Source: Solirubrum koreensis
Lineage (GTDB): Bacteria > Bacteroidota > Bacteroidia > Cytophagales > Hymenobacteraceae
Length of the DNA stretch: 64,000 nucleotides
NCBI RefSeq assembly: GCF_039541855.1
Contig: NZ_BAABHA010000013.1
Coordinates: forward strand, 1 to 64,000
Direction of reading: 5' to 3'
Shown here: in pieces, positions 58,143 to 64,000 of the stretch
Position numbering within the stretch: position 1 is the stretch's first letter
Layout: each line of letters starts with the position of its first letter
The notes under the pieces: model-generated
The model's database searches: none
What the model saw: only the letters and a program-made list of their open reading frames with translations
What the model was told of the DNA's origin: nothing
Program-made: the position numbers and the translations under genes

Positions 58143-58892
58143 ATGGATTCCGCCAAAGACTTAAGTACCTCTTTCTCCACCATGCGCAACCTGGCGCTGG
58201 GCAGCGTGCTGGCCCTGCTGCTCGTGGCCCTGGCCTCGGGCTTTCTTGTGTACCGGGCCTACGAAAACAGTGGCCGGCGCGTGTACGTCGTCTCGCAGAC
58301 CGGCTCGGTAGCCGCCCTCTCGGCCGGCAACGACGCCCACACGCCCTACGAGGCCCGCAACCTAGTGCGCCAGTTCATGCAAACCATGTTCGGCCACGAC
58401 CAATACACCTACAAGGCTAACCTGGACGCGGCCCTGCCCCTTATTGAAGGCCGCGGCGGCCGGCGCATCTACGAGGGCTTCACCCGCGGGCAGGTGCTGC
58501 AGAACTACGAGCGCTACGCCGCCCGCAACGTGGTGACGGTGGACAGTGTGCTGGTGGACATGAGCAAGCGGCCCTGGTCAGGCGCGGTCTACATCAAGCA
58601 GCGCATTTTCATTGGGGGCCAGCAAAAGGAGCCCCTGCCTCTGGCCGCCAAGTTCAACTTGGTGGAAACCAACCGTTCGGACGCTAACCCCTACGGACTG
58701 CTCATCACCAACTTCGACTACATCCCCTACTCCCCGCAACTGACGCGGGAAGAACAGGAGCTGCTGCAGGCCCAGGAAGCCGACCGGCAGCGCCGCCTGC
58801 AGGAAGCCGAGCGCGGCCTGACCCCGGCCGGCCCGACCGCACCGCCGGCGGCCCCCGCCGCGACTCCGGCCCCCACTACTCCGGCTAACTAA
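58143..58892 (+). CDS. traK: TraK conjugation protein (VirB8-like)
   Basis: 249 residues. One membrane helix near the start (LALGSVLALLLVALASGFLV) is followed by a periplasmic domain (EARNLVRQFMQTMFGHDQYT, LDAALPLIEGRGGRRIYEGF, ERYAARNVVTVDSVLVDM). This is TraK of CTnDOT systems, the VirB8 counterpart that nucleates the channel. The tail is Pro/Ala-rich. Confidence 0.88.
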   Translation: MDSAKDLSTSFSTMRNLALGSVLALLLVALASGFLVYRAYENSGRRVYVVSQTGSVAALSAGNDAHTPYEARNLVRQFMQTMFGHDQYTYKANLDAALPLIEGRGGRRIYEGFTRGQVLQNYERYAARNVVTVDSVLVDMSKRPWSGAVYIKQRIFIGGQQKEPLPLAAKFNLVETNRSDANPYGLLITNFDYIPYSPQLTREEQELLQAQEADRQRRLQEAERGLTPAGPTAPPAAPAATPAPTTPAN

Positions 58893-58911
58893 CCTCTTAT
58901 CCTTTCCACCA

Positions 58912-59811
58912 ATGCGTTTTAACACCCTTCCGGCCCTGCTGGGGCTGCTCTCCCTACTGCTTCACTCTGCGCCGACTGCCGCGCAAAGCGCCGCCACCTC
59001 GCCAGCCACTGCCGTGGTGACCACTGATAACCTGCTGGATGTGGCCGTCTCCGATTCCTCCACTACCTACTTGGTCTTTGGCGGGCCGGTGTCGCTGGTC
59101 GACGTAGGCATGGCAGGTAACTACCTGGTTAAGATTGAGGCCAACGCCGTGTTTGTGCGCGCCAAGCGCAAGCACGTGCCGCCTACGCCCATGCTGATTC
59201 GCTACGGCTCAAAGTACTGGATGGGCCGGCTCGTGTACACAAGCCGCCCGGTGCTGCAGCTCTACGACTTCCAGAAGGACGGCGTGCTGAGCATCAACGG
59301 CAAACGCGCCAGCTCCACGGGCGCCGCCCCGGAAAACGAGCTGGCCCTGGACAAGGAGCGGGAGAAGAAGGCCGTCGTCGCGGGCAAGCTGCAGACGCTG
59401 CGCAAAGCCCGCGAGGAGCACCAGGCCGTGGCCGTGGTCGACAACGATTTGGTGCTCTCGCTGGCCAATGTGCGCAACGACAAGGATTTCACCTACCTGC
59501 GCTTTAAGGTCATCAACAAGACCAACATCGACTATAACGTGGACTTCACCGACTTCCAGCTGGTGGAAAACGCCCAGAAGAAGTTTCTGGCCCGCAAAAA
59601 GAACGAGGCCCGGCGCCCGCTGGCCCCTTCCGGCGGGGGCCCCAATCAGGTGATTACCGGCCGCACCACGGGCTACCTGACCTACGCCATTCCGCTGTAC
59701 GCGGCCACTGAGCGCGGCTACCTGGAAGTGACTTTGCGCGAGCTCAACGGCGCCCGCGTGCTGGTGCTGCCCGTGCCATCCCGCGTGATTAACCGCGCGT
59801 CCACTATCTAA
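58912..59811 (+). CDS. traN: TraN conjugation protein (DUF4138, VirB9-like)
   Basis: 299 residues with a signal peptide ending near PTAAQ. The mature protein is beta-rich (TTYLVFGGPVSLVDVGMAGN, LVKIEANAVFVRAKRKHVPP, MLIRYGSKYWMGRLVY, YLRFKVINKTNIDYNVDFTD). This is TraN of the CTnDOT family, an outer-membrane-complex component like VirB9. It precedes traM here, whereas in CTnDOT it follows. Confidence 0.9.
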   Translation: MRFNTLPALLGLLSLLLHSAPTAAQSAATSPATAVVTTDNLLDVAVSDSSTTYLVFGGPVSLVDVGMAGNYLVKIEANAVFVRAKRKHVPPTPMLIRYGSKYWMGRLVYTSRPVLQLYDFQKDGVLSINGKRASSTGAAPENELALDKEREKKAVVAGKLQTLRKAREEHQAVAVVDNDLVLSLANVRNDKDFTYLRFKVINKTNIDYNVDFTDFQLVENAQKKFLARKKNEARRPLAPSGGGPNQVITGRTTGYLTYAIPLYAATERGYLEVTLRELNGARVLVLPVPSRVINRASTI

Positions 59812-59828
59812 CGCTGTCCGCTATTTCT

Positions 59829-61220
59829 ATGGAACCCATCACGCCCCCTACCCAACCAGTTGCCTCGGTTTCGCACCCGGAAAGCGAACAGCCTGCACCG
59901 GCCGCGCCCATAAAGCGCACTCCCACGGAGCTACTGCGCTCGAACTGGATGGCCTTTGCCGGCCTGCTGCTGGTACTCATCATCGGCGGCCTGTTTCTTT
60001 GGCTGAAAGCGGCCAAGGATGCCGCCCAGCAGGAGCGCGAGCCGGTAGCCGCGGCCTCGGCCAACATCGAGCCCGAAATTCCCTCGGTCGAAACGGCGCC
60101 CCCGGCGCCGACCACCTCGCCTTCGGCCCAGATTGAGGCCCAGCGCCGCGCCGAGCAGGACGCCCAAAGCGCCCCGGCCCGGGCTACGGACCAGGACGTG
60201 GTAGACGTATTCGCCGTGGATACCACCGGCCTGGCCCTGCGCACGCAGCGTCGGGCCCAGGCCGCCGCGCAAGCCGCCGCCCGGCGCGCCGAAGCCGCCC
60301 GCCCGGCCGCGGCCGACGTGGACACCATTGAAACCACTATCCAGGACCCTGCCACGGGCTCTTATCGGGCGCAGACCCTGGTCGTACCACGCCGGCGCCT
60401 CACGGCCGGTGGCGGTAGTAGCCGCCGGGCGAGTACCGGTCGGGCCGGGCGCAGCCTGATGCCGGCGCGGGACGTGGACGGCACCCCGTTCGAAACAGAC
60501 CCGGACGTGCTGGCCATGCTGGGCTCCTCGCCGCCGGAAACCCGCGCGGCCTACGAGCGCATGACCGGCAAGCGCTACCGCGACCCCAACCAGACCGCCC
60601 AGCTGCTGGCCAACCGGATGAGTGCGCCCGGCATGGATGGCTTCAACACGGTGAAAGTGGGCAACGCCAGTCGAATGATGGCCCAGGGCAGCCAGCGCGA
60701 GCAGCAGCTGGCCCCGGACGTGTTTTTCAAGTGCGTCATCAACGGCGAGCAGAAGGTGCGCACCGGCTCGGTGGTCATCCTGCGGCTGCTGGAAGATGCC
60801 GTTGTCTCCGGGGTGACCTTCCCCAAGAACATGGTCTTTGCCGCCGTGGCCACCGTGGGCACCAACAACGTGACGCTGGAAGTCAACCGTTTGGGCCCGA
60901 CGCGGGTGCAGGCCGACATCTACGACTTCAATTACATGCCGGGCATCATGATTGGTCCGGTGAAGCGCGTGGCCAAGGAAGCCGGCATGGCTGGCAACGA
61001 GCTGCAGCAGCAAACCACCCAGGAAATCAGCACGGCGATTGACCGCTCCGCCTCGGCCGCCAACTCCGTGGTGGGCGTGGGCGGTCGGGTGGCCGCCTCC
61101 GTGCTCGCCCGGCCCAAGACCCGCACCAAGCTGCGCGACGTGCTGCTGCCCGATGGCTACCCCATCCTGATTACCACCGCGGCCGCCGGCCAGCTGGGCC
61201 CCGAAGCAGCGGCGCGCTGA
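59829..61220 (+). CDS. traM: TraM conjugation protein (VirB10-like)
   Basis: 463 residues. One N-terminal membrane helix (WMAFAGLLLVLIIGGLFLWL), a long Ala/Pro/Gln-rich periplasmic linker, and the conserved C-terminal domain (FFKCVINGEQKVRTGSVVIL, LEDAVVSGVTFPKNMVFAAV, ATVGTNNVTLEVNRL). This is TraM of CTnDOT systems, which spans the periplasm like VirB10. Confidence 0.9.
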   Translation: MEPITPPTQPVASVSHPESEQPAPAAPIKRTPTELLRSNWMAFAGLLLVLIIGGLFLWLKAAKDAAQQEREPVAAASANIEPEIPSVETAPPAPTTSPSAQIEAQRRAEQDAQSAPARATDQDVVDVFAVDTTGLALRTQRRAQAAAQAAARRAEAARPAAADVDTIETTIQDPATGSYRAQTLVVPRRRLTAGGGSSRRASTGRAGRSLMPARDVDGTPFETDPDVLAMLGSSPPETRAAYERMTGKRYRDPNQTAQLLANRMSAPGMDGFNTVKVGNASRMMAQGSQREQQLAPDVFFKCVINGEQKVRTGSVVILRLLEDAVVSGVTFPKNMVFAAVATVGTNNVTLEVNRLGPTRVQADIYDFNYMPGIMIGPVKRVAKEAGMAGNELQQQTTQEISTAIDRSASAANSVVGVGGRVAASVLARPKTRTKLRDVLLPDGYPILITTAAAGQLGPEAAAR

Positions 61221-61251
61221 TTCATTTCCACTCACTAAACCGGTTACGACG

Positions 61252-62142
61252 ATGAAAAAGACGCTTTTGCCGGCCCTCGTGGCCTTCGCGCTGATTCTGG
61301 CTGCTGGTCAGGAGGCTACCGCCCAGATGGTAGTCAATGACCCGGTGCACATGGGCGTACACATCGGCGACTTCGCCAAGCGGCTCGCCCAGTGGACCGA
61401 AACGGTCAAAAACTACCAGGTTATCAAGGACGCCAAGCAGATTGCCGGTGTTACCAAGGACATAACCGGGCAGGTCAAGAACATCACCGACGAGACCCTG
61501 CAGCTGCAGCGCCAGGTGCAGGCCGACCTACGCAAGGTGCAGAGCATTCAGGATTTGCGCCTCTCCAACCCCCAGGAGCTATTTGCCCGCGCCCTGGCCA
61601 TGTCGGGCCGGGGGCAGAGCAACCAGTACATGCCCGTGTTTCAGAAGGCCGAACGCCTGCGCCAGGCCCTGCAGCTCAACAACCCCCAGCAGGACCTGAA
61701 CACGGTGTACGACGTGTTTTCCCGCTTCGGCTCGGGCTCCACGGCGGGCAACAACCGCATGAGCTCGCAGCAGTACCAGCAGAAGCGCGAGGAGGCCGCC
61801 GTCTCCACGTTTGCTTACGAGGAGATGATGCAGAAAAAGAAGATTGCCACCGCCTTCGGCTACTATAAGATTGCCGACGAAATGACCCAGCAGAGCATCG
61901 AGCTGAATGCCACGCTGAAGAATCCCGGCCGTTACGCCATGACCGAGGGTGAGCGGATGGTGGCTCTGAATACTTCCAACGACAACATGATTAAAGCCAT
62001 GCAGCTGCGCCAGGAAGCGGACCGGCTGCTGGCCGAAGCTGCCCAGCCCGGCCCCTCGCGGCAGGCGGCCGAAATGGTCTATTCCGACATCCTGGTACAA
62101 AATGCCCTCATCAAAGCGGACCGGGCCCGCCCCCGCAACTAA
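61252..62142 (+). CDS. TraI-like conjugation protein (VirB5-like)
   Basis: 296 residues. Signal peptide KKTLLPALVAFALILAAGQE ending near ATAQ, then a largely helical mature protein (FAKRLAQWTETVKNYQVIKD, KDITGQVKNITDETLQLQRQ, ELFARALAMSGRGQSNQYMP). This fits TraI (DUF4141) of CTnDOT systems, periplasmic and comparable with VirB5. It is longer than the usual ~210-230 residues and sits after traM rather than between traG and traJ. Family call is moderate. Confidence 0.6.
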   Translation: MKKTLLPALVAFALILAAGQEATAQMVVNDPVHMGVHIGDFAKRLAQWTETVKNYQVIKDAKQIAGVTKDITGQVKNITDETLQLQRQVQADLRKVQSIQDLRLSNPQELFARALAMSGRGQSNQYMPVFQKAERLRQALQLNNPQQDLNTVYDVFSRFGSGSTAGNNRMSSQQYQQKREEAAVSTFAYEEMMQKKKIATAFGYYKIADEMTQQSIELNATLKNPGRYAMTEGERMVALNTSNDNMIKAMQLRQEADRLLAEAAQPGPSRQAAEMVYSDILVQNALIKADRARPRN

Positions 62143-62148
62143 CCCCTT

Positions 62149-62688
62149 ATGAAGAACCTATTGCTAGTGGCCCTGCTGCTGGCGGGAGCCGGCGCCGTGC
62201 CGGCCTCCGCTCAGCGCCACGTCCAACACATTTCCAGCTGGGGTGCCCACCTGGGCCGCTCCGAAAAGGGCGACTTCTACGAGCTGAGCTACACCAGCAT
62301 GCTCACCAACCGCCTGGCCTTGCGTGCCAGCGCGCTACGCGATGCCGGCAACCTAAGCGGCCGCGGTGAATACAGTAGCTACGTGGGCCGGGTGCTGCTT
62401 GCCCCGCAGCTGTTTCGCCTGGGCGAAGTGGCCTATGTGCACCTACTGCTAGGAGGCACCGCCGGCTACGAGCGCACCGGCGAAAACGGTACCGGCGAGC
62501 TGACCCCTGATGCCAAGGAGCCGCAGCGCTTCACCTACGGCCCACAGGCAGGGGCTGAAGTCGACTGCTTTCTCGGCAACCGCCTCTCACTGGTGGCCAC
62601 TGCCACCAAAGGCTACCTGTTCAACAACCCGCTTATCGACCAGTGGCCGGGCTACGCCAGCGCCGGCCTACGGTATCATTTTCGCTAA
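62149..62688 (+). CDS. traO: TraO-like outer-membrane conjugation protein
   Basis: 179 residues with a signal peptide ending near VPASAQ. It has repeated amphipathic strands (HISSWGAHLGRSEKGDFYEL, RLALRASALRDAGNLSGRGE, GEVAYVHLLLGGTAGYERTG) and ends AGLRYHFR, where the terminal aromatic-rich strand is typical of outer-membrane barrels. This agrees with TraO of CTnDOT systems. It is the last gene of the operon in the window, 6 bases after the preceding gene. Confidence 0.75.
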   Translation: MKNLLLVALLLAGAGAVPASAQRHVQHISSWGAHLGRSEKGDFYELSYTSMLTNRLALRASALRDAGNLSGRGEYSSYVGRVLLAPQLFRLGEVAYVHLLLGGTAGYERTGENGTGELTPDAKEPQRFTYGPQAGAEVDCFLGNRLSLVATATKGYLFNNPLIDQWPGYASAGLRYHFR

Positions 62689-62738
62689 CTCCTGCTTTTG
62701 TGGCCTATGAAACGACCGACGCATCCGCTGCGAAACGG

Positions 62739-64000
62739 CTATTTGCTGAACATCAAGTACTTTTTTAGCTCCCTAACTTCTTGCCTGCCATTGCGCTCGA
62801 CCGTGAGGGTCACGACGTCGCCTACCATGGTATAGGAGGCTTCCCCCGTGTAATTTTTGCCGCAATAATCACTGTACTCCACACTACGCAAGTCCTGCCC
62901 GTTGATGGCCAAAATCCGGTCTCCTACCTGCAGCCCTGCCTTTTCTACCGGCGAGTTTTTGTAGATGCTGCCAATCACAAACCCTTTTTGCGTTTTGTCA
63001 TAAACAGGGGTGAACCCCCAGGTTTTATTATCTATCGACTTGACTGCCCGTGGTGGGAAGTAAACGGCAGGGGATTTTGAGGTATAATCAATGGTGACAA
63101 CCCCAAATTGCGACAAGAAGGAATTCCCCAGCTTGGACCGGTCCGTGTCTACTTCTAACACGGCATCCTGTAGAGTGCCCATCGGGGTGACAAAGTCGGT
63201 TTGAATCACATAACTGATTGTTTTTTCACGGCCACCAGCGCTCAACCGGGAGTACCCGTACGCTTCGGTATAGGGCAGGGCAAGAGCCGCTTTCTGGGGA
63301 TTCCACTTTCCCTTGTCCAGGCTAATAAAACCCCGGCTGCCCGTATCAAGGATAAACGTCTCGCGTTGTCCTAGCAACTGGACGTTGCCGATGCTCACAC
63401 GGCCTTGCAGAGTGGCTACCTCGGCTTCTACTTTGATAGCCCCCTTGGGAATGGTCAGTTTGGTCAGGTGAGAAGACGCGACCAGGCATTTGCGGTCGTA
63501 GTCAATTTGCCAGTTGAAGTGCCGCAGAAAGTTGCCGCCTAGAATCCCGCCGCTGGCATAGCACTTTATTTCCTCGGACAGGGTACTGACCGAAGCCAGA
63601 TTCATCTTTTCGAGCTTAAGATTGCCCACTTGTACTTCGTCGGCGGCGTAGAACTCAATCTTCTGCTCTTTGCCGTTCGCATCCGTTGAGGTACTGGCGA
63701 CCGGGGATTTTTCGAGCTTCAAACTTCGGGCGGCTTCCTCCCAGATAATGGAAGGAGCGCCCGTATCGACGATAAAGTCCAGGGATTGACCGTTTACTTT
63801 CCCCTTTATAATGATGACGTTGTTGTGGTATTCAAACGGAATAGTGTCCGTGCCCGCCATGGTACTCGGCTTGCCTGCCGTCATGGCCTTGTACACGCGG
63901 AGGGAATTAATGCCCTGCGCCAAAGAATCACAGGATTGGCAGCAGAACGCCCCGGCTAGTAAAATTAGGGACGGCCAGGACACGCCGGGTGGTCGTTGAA
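62739..64000 (-). CDS. Retropepsin-like aspartyl protease with PDZ domain (start probably outside window)
   Basis: At least 414 residues. Two aspartyl protease signatures (VDTGAPSIIWEEAA and LDTGSRGFISLD) suggest an internally duplicated, pepsin-like layout in one chain. A C-terminal PDZ domain follows (KGFVIGSIYKNSPVEKAGLQ, VGDRILAINGQDLRS). A GTG at 63983 could start the gene, with a hydrophobic signal LILLAGAFCC, but the frame stays open to the window edge and that start lacks a basic N-terminus. The DNA is visibly lower in GC than the tra genes beside it, with more A/T-ending codons. Convergent with the tra operon. Confidence 0.8.
   Translation of the reverse strand, partial: QRPPGVSWPSLILLAGAFCCQSCDSLAQGINSLRVYKAMTAGKPSTMAGTDTIPFEYHNNVIIIKGKVNGQSLDFIVDTGAPSIIWEEAARSLKLEKSPVASTSTDANGKEQKIEFYAADEVQVGNLKLEKMNLASVSTLSEEIKCYASGGILGGNFLRHFNWQIDYDRKCLVASSHLTKLTIPKGAIKVEAEVATLQGRVSIGNVQLLGQRETFILDTGSRGFISLDKGKWNPQKAALALPYTEAYGYSRLSAGGREKTISYVIQTDFVTPMGTLQDAVLEVDTDRSKLGNSFLSQFGVVTIDYTSKSPAVYFPPRAVKSIDNKTWGFTPVYDKTQKGFVIGSIYKNSPVEKAGLQVGDRILAINGQDLRSVEYSDYCGKNYTGEASYTMVGDVVTLTVERNGRQEVRELKKYLMFSK

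Overview
The window is high-GC DNA that looks like a large conjugative plasmid, or an integrated conjugative element, from Hymenobacter or a close relative (Bacteroidota, Cytophagales). The grounds are: CTnDOT-style Bacteroidetes tra genes in place of proteobacterial vir/trb genes; a TATCTTTG-type -7 promoter box and a type IX secretion sorting domain on a secreted protein; no clear Shine-Dalgarno sequences; a LytTR regulator paired with a PHFLFNALN-type kinase; and several small STAS-like proteins of a kind I associate with Hymenobacter. No rRNA, tRNA or CRISPR array was seen, and no replication initiator, relaxase or coupling protein lies in the window.

Layout. 1-1.3 kb: 3' end of a Tn3-family transposase whose terminal repeat has cut the 3' end of an opposing serine resolvase. 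1.3-11.2 kb: small-gene signalling region with three STAS-like proteins, an HxlR repressor, a Roadblock-like protein, a ribbon-helix-helix-like protein, a PAS protein, a five-PAS histidine kinase and a GAF protein. 11.2-15.0 kb: a secreted 14-repeat RCC1 protein flanked by decayed Tn3 material and copies of a 42-bp repeat. 15.0-17.9 kb: a second five-PAS histidine kinase. 17.9-22.4 kb: a minus-strand plasmid block led by an ArdC antirestriction protein, with two near-identical promoters placed at the same distance from their start codons. 22.4-48.9 kb: metabolic and stress cargo: aldo/keto reductase and AraC regulator, NmrA-like reductases, short-chain dehydrogenases, a glycosyltransferase/methyltransferase/PIG-L deacetylase/acyl-CoA dehydrogenase cluster, a PaoABC-like molybdenum aldehyde oxidoreductase, zinc alcohol dehydrogenase, hydrolases, an ECF sigma factor, a LytT/LytS pair and a catalase-like protein. 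48.9-52.1 kb: a toprim primase-like protein and a small HTH regulator. 52.2-62.7 kb: a compact transfer operon (traE, F, G, J, a lipoprotein, K, N, M, a TraI-like gene, O). 62.7 kb to the end: an aspartyl protease with a PDZ domain, visibly lower in GC.

How it fits together. The transfer operon would build the mating apparatus. ArdC, its co-transcribed small genes and the toprim protein are the sort of genes used when a plasmid establishes itself in a new cell. The middle is accessory cargo weighted towards aldehyde, quinone and peroxide chemistry and signal sensing. Broken genes (resolvase, transposase tail, AraC frameshift, hydrolase/GMC chimera, overrun STAS gene) show a region under active rearrangement.
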